Assembly (NCBI GenBank): GCA_002448235.1
Contig: DIXF01000001.1
Span: 337,040-401,039 of the forward strand
Source of the DNA: Syntrophaceae bacterium UBA6087
GTDB lineage: Bacteria > Desulfobacterota > Desulfomonilia > UBA1062
Direction: 5' to 3'
DNA length: 64,000 nt
Shown: positions 1 through 8,618 of the stretch, piece after piece
How the letters are laid out: the number at the start of each line of letters is the position of its first letter
Position numbering within the stretch: the stretch's first letter is position 1
Made by a program: the position numbers and the translations under genes
Notes under the pieces: model-generated
What the model saw: the letters and a program-made list of their open reading frames with translations, nothing else
Database searches by the model: none
Told to the model about the DNA's origin: nothing

Positions 1-1
1 G

Positions 2-1969
2 TTGGAAGAGCTTGAGCGGGTGGCCGGCGAAGCCGACTGGGAGGGGATATTCATCGATGACATGCCGAGGGACAGGCTGACCTACCGCAGCAGGACAGAC
101 CAGCCGAACTACCTTTCTTCCATCGAAATCGATCCGCAAAAAGGCGTGCGCCTTCCCAAAGGCCTCATTACCGGCAAACGCCTCGACCTGCTGCTGAGGT
201 CGTTCACGCTTCAGACACAGCCGCGTTTCGATGATTTCCCGATCCCTTTTAGGGCCGTTGCGAGCGATATCGAAACAGGCGGCATGGTCGTGCTTTCCCA
301 TGGAGACCTGGCCGAGGCGTTGAGAGCGAGCATGGCGATTCCGGGAGTGTTCGAGCCCGTAGAGATCGAAGGCCGGCTGCTCGTGGACGGAGGGGTGGCT
401 CAGAATCTGGCCGTGGAAGTCGCCAAAGACATGGGGGCGGACGTGGTGATAGCCGTGGACATCGGCACGCCGCTGAGCTCCAGAGAGAACCTGGACAACT
501 TCCTGGGCGTCATCGATCAGATCACCAACATCCTCACCAACCGCAATGTCGCTGCGGGCTTGAAGCTTCTCGGACCGAAAGATATCCTCATCGAACCCGA
601 TCTCGGGCCGATAGCAACCGCCGATTTCGAGCTGATGCCCCAGGCGGTTGCCAAGGGTGAAGCTGCAGCACGGGCCGAGCGGGGCAGGCTCGGGGCGCTT
701 TCCTTGCCGGAAGAGGAGTACCGGTCGCTTCGGGAGCAGCAGCAGCGCAGGTCTGTATCCGCAGGGAAGATCGAGTTCGTGAGACTGGAACAGAAATCCT
801 TTCCGGGCTCCGAGTTCATCATAAAGCTCATCGGCAGGAGCGCCGGGAACGTGCTGCACACGGATGTCCTGGCGTATAATCTGTTCGAGCTCTACAGGCG
901 GGGCGATTTCGAAGACATCGATTTTACGCTCGTGGAAGAAGACGGCCGTCAGGGACTGCTCGTCACGACAAAGAAAAAAGAGCGCGTGAGACACACGCTG
1001 TCCTTCGGGATGGATCTCTCGGCGGTTTCACAGAAGGACAACAACTTCCGCATCCTCGGAAAGTACGCGGCCTCCAACCTGAACAGGCTCGGGGCCGAGT
1101 GGAAGAACGAGTTCTCTTTCGGGCAGGGCGTACGCCTCTACACCGAGTTCTACCAGCCTCTGAATCCCTACCCCTGGCATATCTTCATCGCACCGAACGC
1201 CGAATACCGGTCATACCCGGTGGATATCTACACCGATTACCGCGATGACGATGCACTGGCCGAATACCGCGTCCACGACTGGTACGGAAGCTTCGACACG
1301 GGATTGCAGATGGGTGAGTACGGCGAGCTCAGGTTCGGCGTCCTCAGGGGAAGGATGCGCTCGGACCTTGATATCGGCATGCCACAGATGCCCGAAGAGA
1401 GCCTTGACAACGGCGCGTACCGGATAGACCTCCATTACGACCGGCTCGACAGCGCATCTTTTCCCACCCGGGGCGGCCTTTTGTCGGTCAGGTACCTCTA
1501 TGGCAGGGAGAAGCTGGGCTCGGACGATAATTACGAGAGCATCGAAACCTTTTTTGTGAAGGCCTTGTCGTATGGCAGGCATTCCCTCGTCCTGCGAACG
1601 AGGTGGAATACGAACTTCGGAAGCACGGATTCGCTCTCGAGGGGATTTTTCCTCGGCGGATTCCTCAACCTTTCGGGCCTGAACATGGATCAGCTCTACG
1701 GCAACCATCTCATTCTGGGCGAGCTCGTTTATTGCGCCAAGGTCATAAAGCTCTCGAAGCTCTTCGGCAGAGACCTCCATGTAGGCTTCTCGCTCGAAAC
1801 CGGAAACACCTGGATAAACCGTTCCGATATCAACACGCAGGATCTGATCTGTGCAGGGAGCGTGTTCGTAGGGGCAGATTCGAATATCGGCCCCATCTTT
1901 CTCGGCTACGGCCGTGCCGAGGGCGGGAATCATGCCCTTTACTTCACCCTGGGGATAAGTCAGTTTTAG
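2..1969 (+). CDS. PlpD-like patatin phospholipase fused to POTRA and outer-membrane beta-barrel (type Vd), 5' truncated
   Basis: The gene enters the window already open, so its true start and the patatin nucleophile motif (GXSXG) are upstream; the TTG near base 2 is only the first possible codon. About residues 1-240 are the C-terminal part of a patatin domain. They include the DGG motif (LLVDGGVAQNLA), which carries the catalytic Asp of the Ser-Asp dyad, and the strand VVIAVDIG. A POTRA-like segment follows at about residues 255-330 (VRLEQKSF to LLVTTKKKE). The rest is a bacterial surface antigen (BamA/D15-type) barrel ending in a terminal Phe (LGISQF), a usual beta-signal. Patatin-POTRA-barrel is the architecture of Pseudomonas PlpD, a type Vd autotransporter lipase, so export of the lipase domain through its own barrel is inferred. 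It converges on the next gene with about 60 bases between stops. Confidence 0.85.
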   Translation: MEELERVAGEADWEGIFIDDMPRDRLTYRSRTDQPNYLSSIEIDPQKGVRLPKGLITGKRLDLLLRSFTLQTQPRFDDFPIPFRAVASDIETGGMVVLSHGDLAEALRASMAIPGVFEPVEIEGRLLVDGGVAQNLAVEVAKDMGADVVIAVDIGTPLSSRENLDNFLGVIDQITNILTNRNVAAGLKLLGPKDILIEPDLGPIATADFELMPQAVAKGEAAARAERGRLGALSLPEEEYRSLREQQQRRSVSAGKIEFVRLEQKSFPGSEFIIKLIGRSAGNVLHTDVLAYNLFELYRRGDFEDIDFTLVEEDGRQGLLVTTKKKERVRHTLSFGMDLSAVSQKDNNFRILGKYAASNLNRLGAEWKNEFSFGQGVRLYTEFYQPLNPYPWHIFIAPNAEYRSYPVDIYTDYRDDDALAEYRVHDWYGSFDTGLQMGEYGELRFGVLRGRMRSDLDIGMPQMPEESLDNGAYRIDLHYDRLDSASFPTRGGLLSVRYLYGREKLGSDDNYESIETFFVKALSYGRHSLVLRTRWNTNFGSTDSLSRGFFLGGFLNLSGLNMDQLYGNHLILGELVYCAKVIKLSKLFGRDLHVGFSLETGNTWINRSDINTQDLICAGSVFVGADSNIGPIFLGYGRAEGGNHALYFTLGISQF

Positions 1970-2031
1970 CGTCCGGCAGAAAAGCCCTCCGCATGTTTTT
2001 TACTTACATACGCTGCTGCAGAGACTGCTTC

Positions 2032-3093
2032 TCAGCGGAGAGTGTATGAGACCGTAACGGCTCCGTACGCCTGCCTCTTGTTCTGGGTCTCATATTCTCT
2101 TGTCCTGGTCACGTAGGCATAGGTGATCTTGAACCTGCCGGTGGTTATCCCTATCCCGCCAGCCAACTGGGCAACGAACGGTTCCTTGTCTACTTCGCTG
2201 CCGTTTCCTCTGCGCAGAAAATTTCCGTCAAGGGTGATATCCCATAGCTTGGCATACGTATCGACAGAGACAAAGGCATGAACACTGCTGAATCGCCGGG
2301 AGCCTTCGCTGAGGCGCGGGTCCTGTTCATCGAAGGGGGCATTGGTATCCGAGGCCGGTTGAATGGGAAGGGTGCCGAAATCGTTCGGCAGGTTCCGGCC
2401 CATGCGGACCTGTCCGCCGATAGTCACCTCGGTAAGGGCATTGCCCACCGCACACCCTGCATGGGGGATCGCATCGTAACTCAATCCCGTGGGCTCGTGC
2501 TTCGGGGCGATCCTCCATTTCCGATCGTAGAAAACGTTCAGTATTGGCTCGTCCCGGATCTGGTCTTCCCATCCGTTGGGGGAATCCGAGTTCGTCCATT
2601 CGTGTACGGCCTTCTGCATATCCTCTGCATAAGAATGAGGGCCTATGATGCCTACGGAGTATTCCCAGGTATTCATGACACGGGTGTTTCTGCTGTGGAA
2701 CCCGAAAGCAAGATAACTGATGCCGGCATAGGGCCTGTCTTTGCCGGGCCGCCTGATCCCGTCAATGTCTTCAGGAGTGTAGATGTTCTGGCCGACCGAC
2801 AGCGAGACTGTCTTGAGGAAGCTCTCTCCATCCGTAAACGGCAGGGCGTCGATCAGTCCGTGACTCCATGAAGGCAGGCGCGGGTCGTCCCGGAAGCTGC
2901 TCAGATCGGGTGAGATCCAGGAGATCCTGGTGCCGTTCGTATAGTCGCGGTCCGAACCCGTATAAATATCGTTTTCCTGGAAAAACGTGAAGGTGCTTCC
3001 CCCGCAGCCCCCTTCCTCCCGGGCTTCCTGGGCGTAGGCCGGAACGGAAACACACAAGGCGGCCCATAGGATGCTGATCACATACACTCTCAT
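2032..3093 (-). CDS. LpxR-like lipid A 3'-O-deacylase family (DUF2219) outer membrane protein
   Basis: This 353-residue protein begins with a signal peptide (MRVYVISILWAALC, cleavage near AYAQ). The mature N-terminus carries the family hallmark FFQENDIYTGSDRDYTNGTR. In Salmonella LpxR the equivalent Asn-Asp and Thr/Ser residues belong to the active site that removes the 3'-acyloxyacyl group of lipid A. The remainder is a row of alternating barrel strands ending in VTVSYTLR. The ATG at 3093 was chosen because it starts a proper signal peptide; the open frame runs further upstream but only as low-complexity shadow of the next gene. Function as a lipid A deacylase is inferred from the family; many DUF2219 members are untested. 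Confidence 0.8.
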   Translation of the reverse strand: MRVYVISILWAALCVSVPAYAQEAREEGGCGGSTFTFFQENDIYTGSDRDYTNGTRISWISPDLSSFRDDPRLPSWSHGLIDALPFTDGESFLKTVSLSVGQNIYTPEDIDGIRRPGKDRPYAGISYLAFGFHSRNTRVMNTWEYSVGIIGPHSYAEDMQKAVHEWTNSDSPNGWEDQIRDEPILNVFYDRKWRIAPKHEPTGLSYDAIPHAGCAVGNALTEVTIGGQVRMGRNLPNDFGTLPIQPASDTNAPFDEQDPRLSEGSRRFSSVHAFVSVDTYAKLWDITLDGNFLRRGNGSEVDKEPFVAQLAGGIGITTGRFKITYAYVTRTREYETQNKRQAYGAVTVSYTLR

Positions 3094-3181
3094 ATCAATG
3101 CCCCGGCAAAGAAATCCGCGGTTGATACTACCTATTCTGCGATACTTCCGCAAGGAGCGTGTTTTCTGCTGCCGCCGCGGC

Positions 3182-4792
3182 TCAATTCTCGAACCCGGGT
3201 GGAAGTCTGCCGGCACCCTTCCGGGGTGGTTCTCCATACTCTTGAGGCTGCTTGAGCTCGAACTCGTAACCTGCGCGCTTTGCCGCCAGGATGTAGGAAC
3301 CCTCCTCCAGCCTGAGAGCTCCGTCCGGTGAAACCACGATCGCAGACCTGCCTTCGACCGGGCAGGCATGCTCGCAGAGGCCGCACCCATTGCAGCGTTT
3401 CTCGTCCACGAACGGGACGGCAGTCTTCGATCCGGCGGTATACTCCAGCTCTACGGCGCCGTACGGGCACACCTCGTCGCAGACAAGGCACGGCCTCCCT
3501 TCTTCCCAGGCGATACATTTCTTCTTGATTACGGCTGCCGTACCTATCTTGGCCCGGCTCTTCTCGTCGATCCCCAGAGATCTCAAAGCGCCCGTTGGGC
3601 AGACCAGGCCGCACTTGAAGCACGCGGTGTCGCACGGGCCTTTCCTGGGCACGACCACGGGGCTCATGAACCCTGTGATGCCTGCCTGGAGCCCGGCGGG
3701 CTGGAGGGTGTTGGTCGGGCAGGACTTCATGCACTCCCCGCACCCGACGCATCGTATCCGGAAAGCGTTCTCCGGCAGGGCTCCCGGCGGCCGGACGAGC
3801 AGGGAGTATTTCCCGTCCCTCACGCGCCCCGCCCATCCGGGCAGCACCGTGTACAGAAGCGCCGCTCCTGCTCCGCTCAAACCGGCCAGGAGGAACACCC
3901 GGCGGTCTTTCGAAAGGCCTTCCCCGTGCCCTTTCCCCTTTCGGGAGGAAAACCGGACGGCGCCTGCAGGGCACACTTCTGCACACTTGCCGCAGACGAT
4001 GCAGTCGGAAGAGCCGGTCCGGCGGAAATCTTCGGCAATGGCGTCCATGGGGCAGGCCTTCCGGCAGGCACCGCATCCCGTGCAGGCATCCGACACCTGC
4101 CTGTTCAATGCCTTTCTCCACGAAAGAGCGGCGAGCACCGTGCCTGCGGGGCATAAATACCGGCACCAGAACCTCGGGGCGAGAATGCCGGCGCCGATGA
4201 TCGCGGCCGCCAGGACCACTGTCACCGACTGAAGAGAGAACGTGGGGACCGGAATCGTTGTGTACTCGAACAGGGAGAGCCCGATCAGGCTTCCCGCCCC
4301 GCGTACGGTCCCGATACCCATGCCGGTGAGGGATGAGATGACCGGATAGACAACGAGGCCGTAGAGCCGGGTTGCAATGCTTGCCGGAGATACGAAGGAC
4401 ACCAGGGATACACCGGCCAGCGCCGCACCGAGGATGAACGAGAGCAGGACATACTTGGCGGCCCTGGCACGCCGGAGGATCTGCAGCCTCCCGCGAGGCC
4501 TCATCCTGAATCTCTTGAGAATCCGGTCGGTGATATCGATCGTGGTCCCCATGGGACAGAGCCAGGAGCAGAAGAACCTGCCCAGCATCACGGTGAGAGC
4601 CGCGACGATGAACCCCGGCAGGAGGAGGGAGATAAACGCCCTGCTGCTTAAGGTTGTTCCGAGAACGACGAGCGGGTCCATGCGGAGGAAGATATCGACC
4701 CGCACCCTCTCCGCAACAGGGGAGGCCGCGAGCCAGAGCAGAAGGAGGAACAGAAGCAGGCTCGTCCCCTGAGCCGCCCTCCTGAAGCGCAT
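3182..4792 (-). CDS. NapH-like membrane polyferredoxin with multiple 4Fe-4S clusters
   Basis: The 536-residue protein has several N-terminal membrane helices with two NapH/RdxA-type motifs (CSWLCPMGT and CRYLCPAGT). A soluble part follows with six ferredoxin-type cysteine clusters, among them CTGCGACRKACP, CIVCGKCAEVCP, CVGCGECMKSCP, CFKCGLVCP, CLVCDEVCP and CNGCGLCEHACP. Such proteins pass electrons between a membrane quinol pool or oxidoreductase and periplasmic or cytoplasmic partners; the partner is not visible here. Its ATG (4790-4792) overlaps the TGA of the upstream DUF362 gene (4792-4794), so the two are translationally coupled and probably work together. Confidence 0.9.
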   Translation of the reverse strand: MRFRRAAQGTSLLLFLLLLWLAASPVAERVRVDIFLRMDPLVVLGTTLSSRAFISLLLPGFIVAALTVMLGRFFCSWLCPMGTTIDITDRILKRFRMRPRGRLQILRRARAAKYVLLSFILGAALAGVSLVSFVSPASIATRLYGLVVYPVISSLTGMGIGTVRGAGSLIGLSLFEYTTIPVPTFSLQSVTVVLAAAIIGAGILAPRFWCRYLCPAGTVLAALSWRKALNRQVSDACTGCGACRKACPMDAIAEDFRRTGSSDCIVCGKCAEVCPAGAVRFSSRKGKGHGEGLSKDRRVFLLAGLSGAGAALLYTVLPGWAGRVRDGKYSLLVRPPGALPENAFRIRCVGCGECMKSCPTNTLQPAGLQAGITGFMSPVVVPRKGPCDTACFKCGLVCPTGALRSLGIDEKSRAKIGTAAVIKKKCIAWEEGRPCLVCDEVCPYGAVELEYTAGSKTAVPFVDEKRCNGCGLCEHACPVEGRSAIVVSPDGALRLEEGSYILAAKRAGYEFELKQPQEYGEPPRKGAGRLPPGFEN

Positions 4793-5754
4793 CAGACGCT
4801 CGTCTTTCTGATTGCGAGCCCGGTAAGGTCCATCCTGCCGATGCCCCGCTCATGAGCAAGGCGGATGTGCTTGACCTGTCTCGGCTCCATGCGCTGCCCG
4901 TACCACTCGAACATGGACACAGCCTGCGCATCGGCCGCCACCATGTCCTTCGAGGCAATGATGGTGTCCATCCTGAGGACCTTGCCCGGGCCTCCCGGCC
5001 CGTTCGTGCTCAGGACCCTGGTGCCGTCGATCACCACGAGCGCAGGCTTCAGGATGGTGCACAGGTCCACGATGGATTTGTGGAGGTCGTACCAGGAGTG
5101 CATGATGCCCCGGCTCCAGATCAAACCCATCATCCCCTTCATGGAAAGCGAGACGCCCGTGCTCGAATGTGACTTGGCAACCGGGGCCGCAATCAGGACA
5201 TCCGCTTCGAGGACGTCCTTCATCACGTCGGTCTTTGTCAGCGAAACGCCTGCCGGGATCTCCACACGCTGGTAGAAGTCCTTGTCCTCGAGGGCATGGA
5301 CGATGTCCCCGTAGACGCGGCAGGCATCCCGGATGTCCTTGACACAGAGATCATTGGGCCGTAACGGGTGATCGAGCACCCGGACCTTGGACGCTCCGGC
5401 CTTCATGCACAGCCCGACCAGCTCGCGGACAACCTCTGGACTGGTATTCGTGGCGCTTTCGGGCCCCCGCGCAAAGCTCATGTTGGGCTTGATCACCACC
5501 TTGTTGCCCTTTTTCACGAAGGCGGACATGCCCCCGAGCATGTTTACGGCCTCACGCACTGCGGCGGAAGCATTGCCGGTAACGACGGCGATATCGGGTA
5601 CTGTTGCTGCTTCGAGAGGCCGCGGCCGCAGGAGAGGGACGCTCCCTGCCGCCAGGGCGGCCGCTGCATGCGCCTGGAGCCTGAAGAAGTCCCTGCGAGT
5701 GAGCTTTTTCCCCAGAAGCCTTTCCAATATTGCCTTAAAATGCCGGTTATCCAA
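4792..5754 (-). CDS. DUF362 domain protein with twin-arginine-like leader
   Basis: This 321-residue protein begins with a Tat-like leader (KLTRRDFFRLQ, then an Ala-rich hydrophobic stretch). A DUF362 domain follows, with VVIKPNMSFA, a central KSHSSTGVSLSMKGMMG segment and VVIDGTRVLSTNGPGGPG. DUF362 proteins are a family of uncertain biochemistry that often accompanies ferredoxins. The TTG start at 5754 is preferred because AAAGGAGG lies 8 bases upstream and the Tat motif follows closely; the frame is open further upstream but without a ribosome site. It is coupled to the polyferredoxin by an ATGA overlap, suggesting an exported Fe-S-linked redox module. Confidence 0.8.
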   Translation of the reverse strand: MDNRHFKAILERLLGKKLTRRDFFRLQAHAAAALAAGSVPLLRPRPLEAATVPDIAVVTGNASAAVREAVNMLGGMSAFVKKGNKVVIKPNMSFARGPESATNTSPEVVRELVGLCMKAGASKVRVLDHPLRPNDLCVKDIRDACRVYGDIVHALEDKDFYQRVEIPAGVSLTKTDVMKDVLEADVLIAAPVAKSHSSTGVSLSMKGMMGLIWSRGIMHSWYDLHKSIVDLCTILKPALVVIDGTRVLSTNGPGGPGKVLRMDTIIASKDMVAADAQAVSMFEWYGQRMEPRQVKHIRLAHERGIGRMDLTGLAIRKTSV

Positions 5755-5850
5755 GGATGGAGCCTCCTTTCCATTCAGAGCGAATGATCTTGACGAAAGC
5801 AGACACCATAGTACCATCTGCCGGCATTTTATACACGCCTTTTTCGACAG

Positions 5851-5994
5851 GCCACGGACAGCGTGGTCTTGACGCCGGTCGGTGCTTCCGATGATACCGC
5901 CAGAGCCATAGCCCTCTTGAAAGACGGAAGGATCGTGGCAGCTGGACATTCAATGAACGGAAACATCGATTTTGCCGTGGCGCTCTACAAGTAG
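5851..5994 (+). pseudogene. Remnant of a delta-60 repeat protein (C-terminal end only)
   Basis: The plus strand reads TPVGASDDTARAIALLKDGR, then IVAAGHSMNGNIDFAVALYK and a TAG stop. This matches the delta-60 repeat pattern (A...PDGkIvvaG....g..DFalarY). There is no start codon or ribosome site of its own, and the 5' side merges with the leader region of the opposite-strand DUF362 gene. It is therefore a decayed tail of a larger secreted beta-propeller-like protein. Confidence 0.6.
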
Positions 5995-6006
5995 TCAACG
6001 GATACA

Positions 6007-6044
6007 GGAGGCAGGTCCGAAACAGCCACCATGGACCTGCCTCC
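6007..6044. repeat. 12-bp perfect inverted repeat (hairpin)
   Basis: GGAGGCAGGTCC at 6007-6018 pairs perfectly with GGACCTGCCTCC at 6033-6044 across a 14-base loop. It lies just after the delta-60 remnant stop and directly before a REP copy. It could end transcription from either side, although no T-run adjoins it, or it could be part of the mobile repeat. Confidence 0.6.
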
Positions 6045-6046
6045 AC

Positions 6047-6066
6047 AAATAAATCTGTCCCCTTTT
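6047..6066 (-). repeat. REP element copy
   Basis: AAATAAATCTGTCCCCTTTT, the reverse orientation of the GGGGACAGATTTATTT core found thirteen times in the window. It follows the hairpin at 6007-6044 and lies downstream of the frameshifted CARDB gene. Confidence 0.85.
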
Positions 6067-6149
6067 GCGATGACTCTCTGACCCGATTTATTCGGACCGA
6101 GCTTTTCCATCAGAAGTGGTAAACTTCTTCATGCCCATTGACGACGCGT

Positions 6150-7545
6150 TTACCTGACTCCTCCCGGCGTGGTTACCTTCGGAGGCGCGGTCACGGGTAT
6201 CGAGCCGCCCGGCACCCTCAGGTTCTGCGGGGTGTTCATTATTTTCGGGTTCACAGCCGGCTGCCCTGTCTTCGGATATGCGGCAGGTGCACCTGACGCA
6301 CCCGGGGAGGAAACAGCGCCGCCCGGGTTCGACATGCCCGAGGCGGAAGGATATGTCAGCGTGACAGGCAGGGTAAAGGCGTTGTTCGCAGGGTTCGGAT
6401 CGCCCGCGGCGTCCACCGCGATGGTGAATGGATAGGCGCCGGGGCTGGAAGTGAACGGCGGTGCGGTATTCCTGTCCTGCCGCCAGCGTGAAGTTTGCAG
6501 GCGCACCCGCCTGATAGGTCTTGCCCTGAGGGCCGTAGGTCAGGAAAACCGGCCCCTGGGGACAGTAGACCGCCTGACCGGTGCTCAGGTTCTTTACCGT
6601 CACGGAGAGCGCGATGGACTGCCGGGTGTCCGGCTGGGCCGGAGAGGCGGTCACGCCGGTCACGGCCAGGTCCGGGCCCTTGACGGTGATGAAGAACCCG
6701 ATATCGTTGTTGAAGTCCGAGCTCTCCTGTACCGCCTTCGAGGGGTCCGACGATACAATGATCTCGTGGGGGCCGGCCTTGGTCAGCTTCGATCCGGGGA
6801 TCTCCAGGTCATAGAGAAAACCCTGGCCGGCCTTCATGATGTGGCTCTTGTTCACCACATATTCTCCCATGGGCTGGCCTTTCTCGGTCGCCCGGAGCAG
6901 GAGCAGGCCCTTGGGAAGAAAGGCCGGCTGGCTCCCGCTGTTCTCCAGGGTCCACACCGTGACCTTGACCGTGCTGCCCGCATTGACCTCCCGGTTCAGA
7001 CCGGTTGCCACCATGCCTCCGCAGGTCGTTTTAATTTCCTTGATGCGCAGGTCCGGCCAGCCCAGGGGCGTTCCGTTCGGATTGGCCACCTCTGCCTGCA
7101 CGTAGAGCGAGTTGTTGTCCGGATTAAAATCGTCGGCGAGATAGAAATTGTTTATCGTGGCCTTGATGATTTGCCTCCCGGGCGGCATCGTGCCCGAGCC
7201 GGTAGCCGTGCCCGCCCCGAAGACGTAGTTCAGGCTGTACTGTTGTGACTGCCCGGGATTCAGCGTGGTCGGCTGCGAGCCCCACGGCTGAGTCCCGCTG
7301 CTCTGCATGACATCGTCGTTCCGCATGAAGTTGAGCCCTTTCAGTGGGGCCGGGGTGTTGCCCACATTCTGAATGGTCACGTAATAGGTGAATCTGGTAT
7401 TGACCGTGCCCTGAGTGGGACTGACACTGAACGATGTTATCGCAAGGTCGTACTGTCCTGCTGCCCGGGCCTGGGGGACACCGGCGGCCGTCAGCGCAAC
7501 GCATGCCAGGAAGAATATCGTGCTGCCCAGAAAGTATTTCGTCAT
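6150..7545 (-). pseudogene. CARDB-domain secreted protein, frameshifted
   Basis: The start at 7545 has AGGAGGT five bases upstream and a signal peptide (MTKYFLGSTIFFLACVAL, cleavage near ARAAG). Three Ig-like CARDB domains follow, recognisable by repeated DLAITSFSVSP, DLRIKEIKTTCGG and DLAVTGVTASPAQP starts. Near 6465-6475 the frame shifts: after FTLAAGQ the original frame gives Arg/Pro/His-rich nonsense. The neighbouring frame continues sensibly with RNTAPPFTSSPGAYPFTIAV and a Pro-rich tail ending at 6150. The CARDB end is thus split between two frames. It may be a genuine disruption or a sequencing error; the good codon pattern on both sides favours a recent or artefactual shift. Confidence 0.75.
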
Positions 7546-7700
7546 ATGCAACCTCCTGTCACCAGTCAATCTACGGGCATCGATGACCTCTGTCAACACA
7601 AATAAGGGTGTATTTTCATGACATAAATTGCTGCATGGCGATATTATGGTTTAGTAATTTTCTGGAGTCAGGTCCCGCTTTTTGCCGGTTTACCTTCGTG

Positions 7701-8444
7701 TCAGCCGTTCGTCTGCCTGAAGGCGGCAAGATCCACGCACGTTTCGTTCTCCAGGAAGGTGAGCGCGTCTTTCACCCTGTTCTCCGCATAGGATAGGATC
7801 GTATCCATGAGGTGGGCGGCGTAGTCGCTGTCGTGGGCGCCGCACGCGGCAGCGAGCTTTTTATAGAGAGGCATCACGTGGGAGCCGGCGCCGGGCAGGC
7901 GGTAGAAGAACTCCACATAATGCCTGTACAGGGGTTTGAACGAGTTGAAGAGGAGCGGCAACACCCTGTTCCTCGAGTATTGGATCACTGCCCGGTGAAT
8001 CTCGTAGTCGCAGTCGCACAGGACGCCCATGTTCTCCAGGTTGGCCTGTCCTTTCTCGGCGAGGAGCCCGAGCTCCCCGGCCTCTTCATTGGTGATAGCC
8101 AGGGCCGCCTTTCTCGCCGCGTGGACCTCGTTGACCCTCCTGAACTCCAGGAGGGAGAAAAGGATATCCTTGTCGATGCTGTCCGTTGATTGCATGATCT
8201 TTATGAGCAGGTCGACGGACGCGTCGGTGAGGTAGTCGGTCACAAAGTATCCGCTCTGGGGCACCTTCTTCAAAAGCCCCATCTGGCAGAGCCGCGAAAA
8301 GGCGTGCCGCGTCGTGATGCGGCTTACCCCGTAGCGCCCGGAGACGACCCTCTCCGAAGGGAATCTCGCGCCTGCCTTGTACACGCCTTTCAGGATCTCC
8401 GTCTCCAGCGTATCGAAGAGCTGATCGGTCAGGTTGTGTGCCAT
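7701..8444 (-). CDS. GntR-family transcription regulator, FadR subfamily (FCD domain)
   Basis: The 247-residue protein has an N-terminal winged helix (residues about 5-75) with the GntR signature ILKGVYKAGARFPSERVVSG and VSRITTRHAFSRL. An all-helical FCD ligand domain follows (ILFSLLEFRRVNEVHAARKAA, CDYEIHRAVIQYSRN), with His residues typical of metal and carboxylate binding. It is divergent from the glycyl radical operon at 8619. Matching palindromes lie before both units, so it probably controls that operon and itself. The ligand is unknown, likely the GRE substrate or a product. The ATG at 8444 is preferred over upstream codons because it starts exactly at the domain; AAGGAG lies about ten bases before it. 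Confidence 0.9.
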   Translation of the reverse strand: MAHNLTDQLFDTLETEILKGVYKAGARFPSERVVSGRYGVSRITTRHAFSRLCQMGLLKKVPQSGYFVTDYLTDASVDLLIKIMQSTDSIDKDILFSLLEFRRVNEVHAARKAALAITNEEAGELGLLAEKGQANLENMGVLCDCDYEIHRAVIQYSRNRVLPLLFNSFKPLYRHYVEFFYRLPGAGSHVMPLYKKLAAACGAHDSDYAAHLMDTILSYAENRVKDALTFLENETCVDLAAFRQTNG

Positions 8445-8464
8445 GAGAACGCTTCTCCTTGTAA

Positions 8465-8475
8465 TGGTAATACCA
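8465..8475. promoter_or_regulatory. Candidate GntR operator O1 (autoregulatory)
   Basis: TGGTAATACCA, a palindrome TGGTA-N-TACCA followed by GATA. It lies between the putative regulator promoter and its start codon, and is identical to the copy before the glycyl radical operon. It resembles FadR-type consensus (TGGTNNNACCA). Confidence 0.75.
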
Positions 8476-8486
8476 GATACGGTTAC

Positions 8487-8515
8487 AATAGAGTATATCT
8501 CCCATTCCCTGTCAA
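8487..8515 (-). promoter_or_regulatory. Candidate promoter of the GntR regulator
   Basis: On the minus strand, TTGACA (8510-8515) is followed after 17 bases by TCTATT (8487-8492). The operator at 8465-8475 lies just downstream of the predicted transcription start, where a bound repressor would block elongation. Confidence 0.5.
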
Positions 8516-8545
8516 GCAAATAAGCCGTCAGGCTGCTATTCCATC

Positions 8546-8573
8546 TTGACACTTGCCGGCAAAGGGTTTAACT
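8546..8573 (+). promoter_or_regulatory. Candidate promoter of the glycyl radical operon
   Basis: TTGACA at 8546-8551 with a weak -10 (TTAACT, 8568-8573) after 16 bases. A TATAAT at 8598-8603 is too close to the start codon to be preferred. The operator at 8573-8583 begins at the end of the -10. Confidence 0.5.
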
Positions 8574-8583
8574 GGTAATACCA
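8573..8583. promoter_or_regulatory. Candidate GntR operator O2 (glycyl radical operon)
   Basis: TGGTAATACCA followed by GATA, identical over 15 bases to the copy at 8465. It overlaps the -10/+1 region of the candidate promoter, consistent with repression. Confidence 0.75.
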
Positions 8584-8618
8584 GATAGGATGATTATTAT
8601 AATATAAGAGGACACTGC

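Noticed and set aside
1211..1933. 240-codon minus-strand frame inside the patatin/barrel gene
   Set aside because: Shadow frame caused by high GC; no domain and opposite to a clear gene.
3132..4958. Long 608-codon minus-strand frame over the polyferredoxin and DUF362 genes
   Set aside because: Arg/Pro/Gly-rich shadow of the true genes, without motifs or ribosome site.
6440..6500. Programmed ribosomal frameshift in the CARDB gene
   Set aside because: No slippery heptamer or clear downstream structure was seen at the junction; mutation or sequencing error is simpler.
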